Source: Flavobacterium sp. CBA20B-1 (lineage in GTDB: Bacteria; Bacteroidota; Bacteroidia; Flavobacteriales; Flavobacteriaceae). From it: 64,000 nucleotides of DNA. Below the pieces are notes generated by a model. It ran no database searches, was not told where the DNA came from, and saw only the letters and a program-made list of their open reading frames with translations. A program made the translations under genes and the position numbers. The stretch's first letter is position 1. Every line of letters starts with the position of its first letter. Location of the stretch: assembly GCF_028473145.1 (NCBI RefSeq), contig NZ_CP092370.1, positions 2,108,001-2,172,000 on the forward strand, in the 5' to 3' direction. Shown here piece by piece: positions 17,122 through 26,232 of this stretch.

Positions 17122-18288
17122 ATGGTGACTCTTAAAAAATCACTTCATTTACTAACAGCTGCTTTATTTGCTTTGATGCCATTGGTTTCAAATGCCGAAA
17201 AACCAGTGTTTACTACAAACGATTCTTTGCACGCTGCTGCTACAGAAACGTCGCATGCAACGCATGATGCTCATGATACACATGCTGCGGTGGATCCAAG
17301 TTCAAAAGAATTTATAGATGCATACACAGCGCATCACTTAATGGATGATCATTATTATTCGTTTTTTGGAAATGCAGAAGCGCACAAACATTATGGTTTT
17401 GGGTTGCCTGTTATCTTAATTGATAATGGTTTGAAAGTTTTTATGTCAACCGAAGATTTTGTTTACAAAGGTGCAGTTGTAGAAAACGGGGGGCAATATT
17501 ACAAATACTACCACGGTAAAATTTATAAAACAGATGCTTCAGGTGATTTAAAATTAGATGCACACGACCATCCAACAGTAGAAAAACCTTTCGATATTTC
17601 TATCACTAAAAACGTTGTAGGTTTATTGTTAGCTACCGTATTATTGTTTTTAGGATTTACCGCATTAGCAAAAACATACAAATCATCGCCAAACAATTTG
17701 CCAAAAGGATTTGCACGCGTGCTAGAACCATTGGTAATTTATGTACGCGATGAAATGGCTCGCCCTAATATTGGCGACAAAAAATACAAAAAATACATGC
17801 CGTATTTATTATCGGTTTTCTTTTTAATCTTCTTGTTGAACTTATTGGGATTAACGCCGCTAGGTTTAAACGTTACAGGAAACATTTCTATCACCGTATG
17901 TTTGGCATTGTTTACCTTTTTATATGTAAACCTTAGTGGAAATGCAGATTATTGGAAACACATTTTCTGGATGCCGGGTGTGCCGTTGCCAATGAAAATT
18001 ATTTTAGCACCAATTGAGGTGTTAGGTATGTTCACAAAACCTTTCTCGTTATTGATTCGTTTGTTTGCAAATATCACAGCAGGTCACTCGGTGGTAATGG
18101 GATTAATTGCAGTGGCGTTTGTAATGAAACAAACTTTAACAACGCCGGGTGCAGTAGGTGTATCGTTCTTGTTAACTACATTTTTAACAGTGTTAGAATT
18201 GTTGGTAGCATTTTTACAGGCATTTATCTTTACAATGTTATCGTCATTGTTTATAGGTTCGGCTGTTGAAGAACACGATCATCATTAA
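17122..18288 (+). CDS. atpB: F0F1 ATP synthase subunit a
   Basis: A 388-residue protein with a signal peptide (ends SNAE) and a His-rich extracytoplasmic extension (ETSHATHDAHDTHAA), as typical of Bacteroidota AtpB. The membrane region from about 165 onward has the essential arginine in LLIRLFANITAGH. Subunit a forms the proton half-channels against the c-ring. The ATG at 17122 is preferred because the promoter box lies upstream of it and it gives the signal peptide. It is the first core gene of the a-c-b-delta-alpha-gamma operon. Confidence 0.95.
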   Translation: MVTLKKSLHLLTAALFALMPLVSNAEKPVFTTNDSLHAAATETSHATHDAHDTHAAVDPSSKEFIDAYTAHHLMDDHYYSFFGNAEAHKHYGFGLPVILIDNGLKVFMSTEDFVYKGAVVENGGQYYKYYHGKIYKTDASGDLKLDAHDHPTVEKPFDISITKNVVGLLLATVLLFLGFTALAKTYKSSPNNLPKGFARVLEPLVIYVRDEMARPNIGDKKYKKYMPYLLSVFFLIFLLNLLGLTPLGLNVTGNISITVCLALFTFLYVNLSGNADYWKHIFWMPGVPLPMKIILAPIEVLGMFTKPFSLLIRLFANITAGHSVVMGLIAVAFVMKQTLTTPGAVGVSFLLTTFLTVLELLVAFLQAFIFTMLSSLFIGSAVEEHDHH

Positions 18289-18343
18289 TAGAAAATAAAG
18301 AGTAGTATTAAAATTTTGTTTAATTATATATAAATCATTTATC

Positions 18344-18538
18344 ATGACAATTCCAAATTTAGTAGGTGCTGGTTTAATCGTTATCGGAGCAGGTATCGGT
18401 TTAGGTAAAATTGGTGGTTCTGCAATGGACGCTATCGCTCGTCAGCCAGAAGCTGCTGGGAAAATCCAAACTGCAATGATCATCATTGGTGCATTATTAG
18501 AAGGTTTAGCATTCGGTGCTTTAATCTTAGGAGCTTAA
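18344..18538 (+). CDS. atpE: F0F1 ATP synthase subunit c
   Basis: A 64-residue hairpin of two membrane helices with a Gly/Ala-rich first helix, the polar loop ARQPE (R33) and the ion-binding E53 in GALLEGLAFG. The residues around E53 lack the Na+-type Gln/Ser-Thr ligands, so a proton-driven ring is expected. A 12-bp hairpin follows the gene. Confidence 0.97.
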   Translation: MTIPNLVGAGLIVIGAGIGLGKIGGSAMDAIARQPEAAGKIQTAMIIIGALLEGLAFGALILGA

Positions 18539-18545
18539 TTACAAT

Positions 18546-18582
18546 AAACAATATCTGTAACGGTTGGTTGCAGATATTGTTT
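18546..18582 (+). promoter_or_regulatory. Intercistronic hairpin between atpE and atpF
   Basis: AAACAATATCTG (18546-18557) pairs perfectly with CAGATATTGTTT (18571-18582) around a 13-nt loop. No U-run follows, so it is more likely an RNA stabiliser or processing site than a terminator, fitting the need for many c subunits per enzyme. Confidence 0.75.
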
Positions 18583-18630
18583 AATTAAACAAAAATTACA
18601 GTAAAAATTAAAAGTTACATTTAAGATATA

Positions 18631-19131
18631 ATGGAAAAGTTAATCAACGATTTTAGTTTAGGTTTATTCTTTTGGCAAGCAATTATATTGTTAGTAATAA
18701 TTTTCTTATTAGGGAAATTTGCTTGGAAACCCATCGTTAATGCTTTAGAAGCTCGCGAAGAAGGAATTGCAGATGCTTTGGCAGCAGCAGAAAACGCAAA
18801 AAGAGAGTTAACAAACTTGAAAGCAGATAACGAAAAATTATTGGCTGAAGCACGTTTAGAGCGCGATGCAATGTTAAAAGAAGCACGTGAAATGAAAGAC
18901 AAAATGATTGCTGAAGCTAAAGAAGAAGCTCAAACTGCAGGTGCACAAATGATTGCACAAGCACAGGCATCTATCCAAAGCGAGAAAAATGCTGCGATGG
19001 CTGATATTAAAAATCAGGTTTCATCTTTATCAATCGATATCGCAGAAAAGTTATTAAAAGGGCAATTAGCAGACAAGCAAGCGCAAGAGCAATTGGTTGG
19101 ATCATTATTAAACGATATTAAATTAAATTAA
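18631..19131 (+). CDS. atpF: F0F1 ATP synthase subunit b
   Basis: A 166-residue protein with one N-terminal membrane helix (about 10-30, GLFFWQAIILLVIIFLLGKF) and a long charged helix with regular Ala/Glu/Lys pattern forming the peripheral stalk. KPIVNALEAREEGIADAL is typical of the family. It joins F0 to F1 through delta. It lies 9 bp before atpH. Confidence 0.95.
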   Translation: MEKLINDFSLGLFFWQAIILLVIIFLLGKFAWKPIVNALEAREEGIADALAAAENAKRELTNLKADNEKLLAEARLERDAMLKEAREMKDKMIAEAKEEAQTAGAQMIAQAQASIQSEKNAAMADIKNQVSSLSIDIAEKLLKGQLADKQAQEQLVGSLLNDIKLN

Positions 19132-19140
19132 TAACACGTT

Positions 19141-19674
19141 ATGACGGGAACAAGAGCAGCCTTAAGATACGCTAAAGCAATTCTTGACGTGTCTAACGCA
19201 AAAGGAAATGCCGAAGTGGTTAGCGCCGATATGAAAACCATAGCCGATGCTATTGCACAAAGCAGTGAGTTAAAGTTATTTTTAGAGAATCCGGTAATTA
19301 AAGGAGCATCTAAATTAGCTGCCTTAAACGAAATTTTTGCTTCGACTAACGCAGATACTAAAAACTTATTTTCGGTTTTATCACAAAACAAGCGTTTAGA
19401 TATTTTAGAAGCAATTACAGCACAATATGCTACATTATTTGATGAGTTAAAAGGAACCGAAGTGGCTTATGTAACAACAGCTACCCCTTTAACACCAGCA
19501 TTAGAAGCACAAGTATTGGCAAAAGTAAAAGAGCTTTCTACCAAAGAAGTAAGCATTGTAAACGAAGTAAATAAAGATATTATTGGCGGCTTTATCATTC
19601 GTTTGGGCGATATGCAATACAACGCATCTATTGCCAACAAATTAAGTCAATTAAAAAGAGAATTTAATAATTAA
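19141..19674 (+). CDS. atpH: F0F1 ATP synthase subunit delta
   Basis: A 177-residue OSCP/delta family protein: N-terminal helical domain with ALRYAKAILDVS, and a C-terminal part with IIGGFIIRLGDMQYNASIANKLSQLKREF, the family signature. It links the b stalk to the alpha subunits. It sits between atpF and atpA. Confidence 0.95.
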   Translation: MTGTRAALRYAKAILDVSNAKGNAEVVSADMKTIADAIAQSSELKLFLENPVIKGASKLAALNEIFASTNADTKNLFSVLSQNKRLDILEAITAQYATLFDELKGTEVAYVTTATPLTPALEAQVLAKVKELSTKEVSIVNEVNKDIIGGFIIRLGDMQYNASIANKLSQLKREFNN

Positions 19675-19711
19675 AATCACACACGTTTAACGTGATAAAA
19701 TAATCAAACGC

Positions 19712-21286
19712 ATGGCAGCAATTAATCCTGCTGAGATTTCAGCAATATTAAAGAAACAATTATCTGGTTTTACAGCAGAAGGATCTGTAGAAGAAGTTGG
19801 TACCGTTTTAACAATAGGTGATGGTATTGCACGTGTTCACGGATTGGCAAACGCACAATATGGTGAGTTGGTTCAGTTTGAGAACGGTTTAGAAGCAATG
19901 GTTCAAAACTTAGAAGAAGATAACGTTGGGGTTGTTTTATTTGGTCCATCTACTGGTGTAAGCGAAGGATCTACTGTAAAAAGAACAGGTCGTATCGCAT
20001 CTATCAAAGTAGGTGAAGGTATGTTAGGACGTGTGGTGGACACTTTAGGAAATCCAATTGATGGTAAAGGACCTATTTCAGGTGATTTATACGAAATGCC
20101 AATCGAGCGTAAAGCTCCTGGTGTAGTTTTCCGTCAGCCGGTAACCGAACCAATGCAAACAGGTATCAAAGCTATCGATGCAATGATTCCAGTAGGTCGT
20201 GGGCAACGTGAGTTGGTTATTGGTGACCGTCAAACAGGTAAAACTACTGTTTGTATCGATACCATTTTAAATCAAAAAGAATTTTACGATGCTGGTAAAC
20301 CAGTATTCTGTATATATGTTGCTGTTGGACAAAAAGCTTCTACAGTAGCAAACATTGCAAAAACATTAGAAGAAAAAGGCGCAATGGCTTATTCAATCAT
20401 TGTAGCTGCAAACGCATCAGATCCTGCTCCAATGCAGGTATATGCTCCAATGGCAGGTGCGGCAATTGGTGAGTATTTCCGTGATACAGGTCGTCCGGCA
20501 TTAATTGTTTATGATGATTTATCTAAACAAGCGGTAGCTTACCGTGAAATGTCATTAATCTTGCGTCGTCCACCAGGTCGTGAGGCATATCCTGGAGACG
20601 TTTTCTATCTTCACTCTCGTTTATTAGAGCGTGCTGCAAAAGTAATCGGTGACGATGAAATCGCTAAAAACATGAACGATTTACCAGAATCGTTAAAACC
20701 AATCGTTAAAGGTGGTGGGTCATTAACTGCTTTACCAATTATCGAAACACAAGCTGGTGACGTTTCTGCATACATCCCAACCAACGTAATTTCGATTACA
20801 GACGGACAAATCTTCTTAGAGTCTGATTTATTCAACTCGGGTGTACGTCCGGCAATTAACGTAGGTATTTCGGTATCGCGTGTGGGTGGTAATGCACAAA
20901 TTAAATCAATGAAAAAAGTAGCTGGTACATTAAAATTAGACCAAGCACAATTCCGTGAATTAGAAGCTTTCGCGAAATTTGGTTCAGATTTAGATGCTGC
21001 TACCATGAACGTAATCGAGAAAGGTAAACGCAACGTTGAAATCTTAAAACAAACAGTTAACGATCCTTATACAGTAGAAGATCAAATTGCGATCATCTAT
21101 GCAGGTTCTAAAAACTTATTACGCAATGTTCCTGTAGAAAAAGTAAAAGAGTTCGAAAAAGAATTCTTACAAGTATTAAACTTATCGCACCGCGATACGT
21201 TGAATGCGTTAAAAGCAGGTAACTTGTCTGACGAAGCTACAGCTACATTAGAAAAAGTAGCAAAAGAAGTATCGTCTAAATACTAA
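19712..21286 (+). CDS. atpA: F0F1 ATP synthase subunit alpha
   Basis: A 524-residue protein with the Walker A loop GDRQTGKT (about 170-177), the [25 protein letters not shown] region and [18 protein letters not shown], the alpha/beta signature. Alpha forms the non-catalytic nucleotide sites of F1. Length and motifs are full. The catalytic beta subunit is not in this window. Confidence 0.98.
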   Translation: MAAINPAEISAILKKQLSGFTAEGSVEEVGTVLTIGDGIARVHGLANAQYGELVQFENGLEAMVQNLEEDNVGVVLFGPSTGVSEGSTVKRTGRIASIKVGEGMLGRVVDTLGNPIDGKGPISGDLYEMPIERKAPGVVFRQPVTEPMQTGIKAIDAMIPVGRGQRELVIGDRQTGKTTVCIDTILNQKEFYDAGKPVFCIYVAVGQKASTVANIAKTLEEKGAMAYSIIVAANASDPAPMQVYAPMAGAAIGEYFRDTGRPALIVYDDLSKQAVAYREMSLILRRPPGREAYPGDVFYLHSRLLERAAKVIGDDEIAKNMNDLPESLKPIVKGGGSLTALPIIETQAGDVSAYIPTNVISITDGQIFLESDLFNSGVRPAINVGISVSRVGGNAQIKSMKKVAGTLKLDQAQFRELEAFAKFGSDLDAATMNVIEKGKRNVEILKQTVNDPYTVEDQIAIIYAGSKNLLRNVPVEKVKEFEKEFLQVLNLSHRDTLNALKAGNLSDEATATLEKVAKEVSSKY

Positions 21287-21295
21287 TTTTAAAAG

Positions 21296-21372
21296 TATAT
21301 TGTATATTGTAAAATGTATCAAGCTAATTTAGATGCCTTTACAATATACAATTTTACAATATACATTTTAAA
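21296..21372. repeat. Palindromic element between atpA and atpG
   Basis: The left part carries GTATATTGTA and TATTGTAAAAT, and the right part the matching TTTACAATATAC and its repeat. The 88-bp gap thus folds into an imperfect hairpin built from TACAATATAC units. It resembles intergenic repeats rather than a terminator. Confidence 0.6.
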
Positions 21373-21374
21373 AA

Positions 21375-22235
21375 ATGGCAAACTTAAAAGAAATACGTAA
21401 CAGAATCAATTCGGTGTCATCAACCATGCAGATTACCTCTGCGATGAAGATGGTTTCTGCAGCAAAATTAAAAAAGGCGCAAGATGCGATTACCGCTATG
21501 CGTCCGTATGCAGAAAAGTTAACCGAGTTAATTCAAAACATCAGTTCTACATTAGAAGGCGATGCTGCGGGCGTTTATGCAGAGCAGCGCGAGGTGAATA
21601 ATGTGTTATTAGTTGTAATTACATCAAACCGCGGATTGTGTGGTGCATTTAATGCCAATGTGATTAAAGCTACGCGCACGTTAATTGATACCACCTATGC
21701 AGGTAAAAAAGTAGATGTATTAACAATTGGTAAAAAAGGTTATGATTTGGTTGGAAAAACCGAAACCGTTTTTGCAAACCGCAGTGATTTGTTCGATGCG
21801 TTAACGTTTGTAAATGTAGAAGCAGTTGCCCAACAAATTATGGATGCCTTTATTGAAGGATCTTATGATAAAGTAGAATTGGTGTATAACCAATTTAAAA
21901 ATGCAGCAACACAAATTGTACAAACCGAACAATTTTTGCCTTTAAAACCAATTGAAGCAGAATCAAACGCTACTGTAGATTATATTTATGAGCCTTCTAA
22001 GGAAGAAATCATTTTAAATTTAATTCCTACATCGTTAAAAACGCAATTGTACAAAGCAGTTTTAGATTCAAACGCAGCGGAACACGGCGCACGTATGACA
22101 GCTATGCACAAAGCAACCGATAATGCGAAAGATTTACGCGATCAGTTAAAATTAACGTATAACAAAGCACGTCAGGCTGCTATTACAAACGAAATCTTGG
22201 AAATCGTTGGTGGTGCCGAAGCATTGAACAATTAA
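21375..22235 (+). CDS. atpG: F0F1 ATP synthase subunit gamma
   Basis: A 286-residue central stalk subunit. The N-terminal NLKEIRNRINSVSSTMQITSAMKMVSAAKL and C-terminal helices (ARQAAITNEILEIVGGAEAL) form the coiled-coil rotor. TSNRGLCGAFN is the family signature. Last gene of the operon, followed by a strong terminator. atpD and atpC do not follow, as is usual in the group. Confidence 0.97.
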   Translation: MANLKEIRNRINSVSSTMQITSAMKMVSAAKLKKAQDAITAMRPYAEKLTELIQNISSTLEGDAAGVYAEQREVNNVLLVVITSNRGLCGAFNANVIKATRTLIDTTYAGKKVDVLTIGKKGYDLVGKTETVFANRSDLFDALTFVNVEAVAQQIMDAFIEGSYDKVELVYNQFKNAATQIVQTEQFLPLKPIEAESNATVDYIYEPSKEEIILNLIPTSLKTQLYKAVLDSNAAEHGARMTAMHKATDNAKDLRDQLKLTYNKARQAAITNEILEIVGGAEALNN

Positions 22236-22258
22236 TACGTTTTTTTAAAACATATTTT

Positions 22259-22293
22259 AAAAACCTTTATCTTAGTTGATAAAGGTTTTTTTT
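22259..22293 (+). terminator. Terminator of the ATP synthase operon
   Basis: AAAAACCTTTATC (22259-22271) pairs with GATAAAGGTTTTT (22278-22290) around a 6-nt loop with a run of eight T's. The ATG of the next gene follows immediately. Confidence 0.88.
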
Positions 22294-22764
22294 ATGGAAA
22301 AAATCGCTGTAAACAAGAGCAACAAGTTTTATATTGCCAATCAATTAGTTTTTAAAATCCATATAACTCGTAAATGGATTTTGGGTAAAGAAAGCTACCA
22401 TTTGATTGATGCATTAGGAAAAACTCAACTGATTTTCTATCTAAAGCATGGTTTTGGATTTAGTAAAATTGTCTTTATAGAAAACAACCTTTCAAGTTGT
22501 CAAGAATTTGTTCAAAATAAGAACAGTTTTTATTGGATGTATAATGAACATAAATATTATATAAAGCAGCCTTTTTCATTTTCTTACAAAATCGAGTTTT
22601 ATAGAGATAATGAGTTAATCGGAAGATCTTTAAAAAACTCTTTCTGGAAATCGTATTTAGATGAAATCAGTTTTTCTTTTCTGAATTTTATAACGGATGA
22701 AGAAATAGAGCTATATTTAATACTTTACGCTATTCATTACGCGTATTTTGGAATTGGAGATTAA
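22294..22764 (+). CDS. Hypothetical protein
   Basis: A 156-residue protein, rich in aromatic residues (Phe, Tyr), Lys and Ile, with a possible tubby-like or LURP-like beta pattern (HLIDALGKTQLIFYLKHGFGFSKI), but I do not recognise the family. The ATG at 22294 directly abuts the T-run of the atpG terminator, and the AAAGG of the terminator stem could serve as its ribosome site. The next gene starts 12 bp after its stop, suggesting co-transcription with the carboxypeptidase-regulatory-like protein. Confidence 0.6.
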   Translation: MEKIAVNKSNKFYIANQLVFKIHITRKWILGKESYHLIDALGKTQLIFYLKHGFGFSKIVFIENNLSSCQEFVQNKNSFYWMYNEHKYYIKQPFSFSYKIEFYRDNELIGRSLKNSFWKSYLDEISFSFLNFITDEEIELYLILYAIHYAYFGIGD

Positions 22765-22776
22765 AATAATTTGCTT

Positions 22777-23460
22777 ATGAAAAAATCAATTAAAGTAACC
22801 GTTCCTAAACCTTGTGAAAAGCAGGAGTGGAGTTCAGAATTTATTTCAAACAGAGAACAATTGTGTTTGCTTTGCAGTGAAAAGGTTTTTGATGCAACAA
22901 ATCTTTCAGACAACGAATTATATAATTTGGTGAATCAAAAAGAGCGACCAAAATGCATGAAATTCAAACAATCACAATTAAACCGACCTTTATTGGTGGC
23001 TACCACTAATCATTTTAATTACAAACAGATTTCAAATGCTTTTTACGGATTATTGGTTGCTGGCTTAGTGGTTTCGTGTTCAGTACAAAAACCAACTCAA
23101 AAATCAATTGCTGAATATGAACAATTGTTTCAAACCGATCCTTTTTTTAGTGATACCTTGCAGTATGTGATTCGCGGTATTGTGGTTGATAAAACCAGCA
23201 TGAAGCCTGTGAAGAATTATTCAGTAAGTTTAATTTTTGATGGCGGTTATGGTGTTTTAAGTGATGGTGAAGGACGATTCAAGCTTAATATTCCAAAATA
23301 TTCAATCAAAGACACTATTACTATTTCTATAATTGGTAGAGATTATGAAACGGATTATTATGAGGAAATAACTGTTCTTAAATCGCAATTACCTTTCAAT
23401 CAATTAATTTTTGTGCAACAAACAGAACAAGTCATTATTGGAAGTTATATAACATATTAA
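22777..23460 (+). CDS. Cys-motif/TM/carboxypeptidase-regulatory-like protein, copy 1
   Basis: A 227-residue protein. The N-terminal domain has C13, C30-x-x-C33 and C60 in the pattern C-x4-W...C-x2-C-x2-V-x-D-A...C...QLNR, which I recognise from many Bacteroidota proteins (usual form C-x-x-C-x-K-x-V-x-D-F-T). It is perhaps metal-binding. A membrane segment (about 86-101) and a C-terminal carboxypeptidase-D-regulatory-like beta-sandwich (VIRGIVVDKTSMKPVKNYSV) follow. The ATG at 22777 is used. A close paralogue lies downstream, interrupted by an insertion sequence. Function unknown. Confidence 0.75.
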   Translation: MKKSIKVTVPKPCEKQEWSSEFISNREQLCLLCSEKVFDATNLSDNELYNLVNQKERPKCMKFKQSQLNRPLLVATTNHFNYKQISNAFYGLLVAGLVVSCSVQKPTQKSIAEYEQLFQTDPFFSDTLQYVIRGIVVDKTSMKPVKNYSVSLIFDGGYGVLSDGEGRFKLNIPKYSIKDTITISIIGRDYETDYYEEITVLKSQLPFNQLIFVQQTEQVIIGSYITY

Positions 23461-23515
23461 TGAAGTGTTGTTAATTGAGCCAATAGAATTAATCGTTATT
23501 TTTATCATAATCTAG
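23456..23515 (+). pseudogene. 3' remnant of a third paralogue
   Basis: Shifted by one frame past the copy 1 stop, the sequence reads NEVLLIEPIELIV and ends at a TAG (23513-23515). This matches NKVLPIEPMELIF at the end of copy 2, so it looks like the tail of a deleted paralogue. Confidence 0.65.
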
Positions 23516-23540
23516 AAAGATGTTTTATATGAAAAAATCA

Positions 23541-23549
23541 ATTAAAGTA
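23541..23549 (+). repeat. Target-site duplication, left
   Basis: ATTAAAGTA, repeated exactly at 24526-24534, flanks the IS982-family element. Confidence 0.92.
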
Positions 23550-24525
23550 ACCCGTAGTGCATTATATAAAAAGTTGCTCAAGATACAAAAAAGTAGTATA
23601 TTGTATTGACTGACAATCAAATACAATCATGAGCAACTTAGAAGCAAGTTACAAATTAATTTTGAAGGAATTGCGGAAAATTTCGGAAAAAGAGAATTTA
23701 TATTTTAAACCAATAAAGCCTAAACTATCTGATATTGAATTAATTAGTTTAATAATCTTGTCAGAATTTAAATCGATTGATTCTGAACATCAGCTATTTA
23801 GAGAAATTAAGGGTTTTGAAATTGAATCTAAAATTGAGCGAAGTGTTTACAACAGAAGAAAAAGAAAATTATTTCCATTTATCGAAGAAATCAGAATGAA
23901 AATGGTAAAAAAATTTAATGAGTTTGAAAACTATTTTGTGGTCGATAGTATGCCCTTGGAAGTGTGTAAAATAGCACGTTCTTCCAGAAGTAAAATATGT
24001 AAGGAGGTCGATTATGCCATTCCCAACAAGGGATTTTGTGCTTCACAAAATTTACATTTTTATGGCTATAAATTACACGCTGTTTGCTCAATTTCTGGTG
24101 TTTTTCAAAGTTTTGATTTATCTCCTGCCTCTGTCCACGATATTCATTATTTGCAGGATATAAGAAAGCAAATGTCTGATTGTGTTTTATTTGGAGATAA
24201 AGGTTATCTTTCACAAACCATTCAACTTGATTTATTTAACCAGGTCAATATCCAATTAGAAACTCCGAAAAGAAAAAATCAAAAAGGTTATAAACCTCAA
24301 TTTTATCATTTCAAAAAATATAGAAAAAGAATTGAAACTCTGTTCTCACAATTGTGTGACCAATTTATGATTAGAAGAAATTACGCAAAGACCTTTGAAG
24401 GATTTAAAACAAGAATTCTGGCTAAAATTACAACACTGACAACTATTCAATATTTGAATAAATTTGTGTTTAATAGAAATATTAACAACCTAAAAATTAA
24501 TCTCGTTTAATAATGCACCAGGGGT
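23550..24525 (+). mobile_element. IS982-family insertion sequence, 976 bp
   Basis: The ends are imperfect inverted repeats: ACCCGTAGTGCATTAT at the left and, read inward from the right, ACCCCTGGTGCATTAT (14 of 16 match). They start with ACCC as in the family. A single transposase gene fills the element. A perfect 9-bp target duplication shows its exact limits. It disrupts the second Cys-motif gene. Confidence 0.92.
23629..24510 (+). CDS. IS982-family transposase
   Basis: A 293-residue DDE transposase. The first catalytic Asp is in FVVDSMPLEVCK, the second in FGDKGYLS, and the Glu in RKRIETLFSQL, in family spacing. The frame is intact, so the element may still be active. It begins 79 bp inside the element and ends 15 bp before its right end. 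Confidence 0.93.
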   Translation: MSNLEASYKLILKELRKISEKENLYFKPIKPKLSDIELISLIILSEFKSIDSEHQLFREIKGFEIESKIERSVYNRRKRKLFPFIEEIRMKMVKKFNEFENYFVVDSMPLEVCKIARSSRSKICKEVDYAIPNKGFCASQNLHFYGYKLHAVCSISGVFQSFDLSPASVHDIHYLQDIRKQMSDCVLFGDKGYLSQTIQLDLFNQVNIQLETPKRKNQKGYKPQFYHFKKYRKRIETLFSQLCDQFMIRRNYAKTFEGFKTRILAKITTLTTIQYLNKFVFNRNINNLKINLV

Positions 24526-24534
24526 ATTAAAGTA
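24526..24534 (+). repeat. Target-site duplication, right
   Basis: ATTAAAGTA, identical to 23541-23549. Confidence 0.92.
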
Positions 24535-25355
24535 ACCGTTCCTAAACCTTGTGAGAAGCAGGATTGGAGTTCAGAATTTATTTCGAACAGAGAACAATTG
24601 TGTTTGCTTTGCAGTGAAAAGGTTTTTGATGCAACAAATCTTTCAGACAATGAATTATATAATTTGGTGAATCAAAAAGAGCGACCCAAATGTATGAAAT
24701 TCAAGCAGTCACAATTAAACCGACCTTTAGTAGCTTCTTCAAATCAGTATAATTACAAACAGATTTCAAATGCTTTTTACGGATTGTTGGTTGCTGGCTT
24801 AGTGGTTTCGTGTTCGGTACAAAAACCAACTCAAAAATCAATTGCTGAATATGAACAATTGTTTCAAACCGATCCTTTTTTTAGTGATACCTTGCAGTAT
24901 GTGATTCGCGGTATTATCATTGATAGTGAAACCAAAATGCCTGCCACTCAGTGCTTTGTTAAGTTAAATTTTAACGGATATGGAGTTTGGAGTGATGAGT
25001 TTGGTAGGTTTAAACTTAATATTCCAGAATATTTTGTAAAAGACACATTACAAATTTCAATAAATGGTAATTACACTAAAGAATATTTTGAAGAGATTGA
25101 AGTCCTGAAATCAGAATTACCTGTTAATAAAGTGTTACCAATTGAGCCAATGGAATTAATCTTTGTTGGCTACTATGAAGTGGATAAATAATTTTAAAAA
25201 ACCAATAAACAAAAAGTTAGGAAAATTACCCTAAGATATTTTATATTTGAATTATTAAAAGAGCATAAAGTCATTGTGGCATATCAAATGGCTGTGCACA
25301 ATCAGAAAAAGCAACTTGCAAAAACTATATAAAACTATAAAAACCAATTTTAGAA

Positions 25356-26204
25356 GTGAACGAATATTTGAATAGAGCAACTGTTGCCATAGAAGATTTA
25401 GTAAAGGATATTATTGAATATACTCCAAATATTATTCTGGCATTATTGGTTTGTTTGCTGTCGTTTTATCTTTCAAACCGAGTAAAAAAAGCTACAGAAA
25501 AAATCTTGCTAAAGCGCAATATTAAGCATTCTGCCCGAAACGTGATTGCAAACATGACCTCGTTTGTAACTATTTTAGGCGGTTTGTATCTTATGCTGTC
25601 TATAATGAATTTAAGCGATTTCATTAAAGCGTTATTAGGAGCCGCAGGTTTAATAGGTTTGGCAGTCAGTTTGGCTTTACAAAGCACTTTAAGCAATACA
25701 TTTGCAGGCATTGTTTTATCCTTTATCAAAACTATTAAAATAGGCGACTGGATTGAAACAAACGGATATGCCGGTGAGGTACAAGAAATTAACCTTCGCG
25801 TAACAACTTTGTTGCTGGCCGATGGCAATATATTAACAATTCCCAATAAACTTTTAATAGAAAACACATTGAAAAACTATTCGCTTACCGAAAACAGTAT
25901 TATTAGTTTACAGTGTGGTATTGATTACAACTCAGATTTACAATTTGTGGAAGATTTGGTGGTAAACACTATTAAAAGCGAATTACCTTGTTATGTACCG
26001 GGAACAAAAGTGCCCTTTTTTTATTATGAATTTGCCGATTCGTCTATAAATTTTGAAGTGCGGTTTCAATCAAAATCAGGACGAGCTATCGAAATTGCAC
26101 AATTCAAAGGTTTGGCCATTAAATTGATTCATAAAAAATTCAAAGAACATCACATCAATATTCCATTCCCAATTAGGTCGCTTGAAGTGCGGAATAGTAA
26201 GTGA
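25356..26204 (+). CDS. MscS-family mechanosensitive channel
   Basis: A 282-residue inner-membrane channel with three membrane helices (about 20-42, 62-84 and 88-115). The pore-lining third helix is ALLGAAGLIGLAVSLALQSTLSNTFAG, followed by the MscS beta domain (IKIGDWIETNGYAGEVQEINLRVTTL). It opens under membrane tension to release solutes during osmotic downshock. The start is a GTG at 25356; I see no better one. It is monocistronic, and a REP-like palindrome follows. Confidence 0.92.
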   Translation: MNEYLNRATVAIEDLVKDIIEYTPNIILALLVCLLSFYLSNRVKKATEKILLKRNIKHSARNVIANMTSFVTILGGLYLMLSIMNLSDFIKALLGAAGLIGLAVSLALQSTLSNTFAGIVLSFIKTIKIGDWIETNGYAGEVQEINLRVTTLLLADGNILTIPNKLLIENTLKNYSLTENSIISLQCGIDYNSDLQFVEDLVVNTIKSELPCYVPGTKVPFFYYEFADSSINFEVRFQSKSGRAIEIAQFKGLAIKLIHKKFKEHHINIPFPIRSLEVRNSK

Positions 26205-26232
26205 TTTAAACCATCATCTGAAAAGCATCTTA

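Larger units (their letters stand above)
23529..25191 (+). pseudogene. Copy 2 of the Cys-motif protein, broken by IS982 element
   Basis: The gene begins MKKSIKV at 23529-23549, is interrupted by the insertion sequence, and resumes at 24535 with TVPKPCEKQDW. Joining 23529-23549 to 24535-25191 restores one 225-residue frame without any other defect. The first 130 residues are nearly identical to copy 1. The C-terminal regulatory-like domain differs strongly. The fragment after the element could still start internally (TTG at 24598) but would lack the first Cys. The insertion looks recent because the target duplication is intact. Confidence 0.88.
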
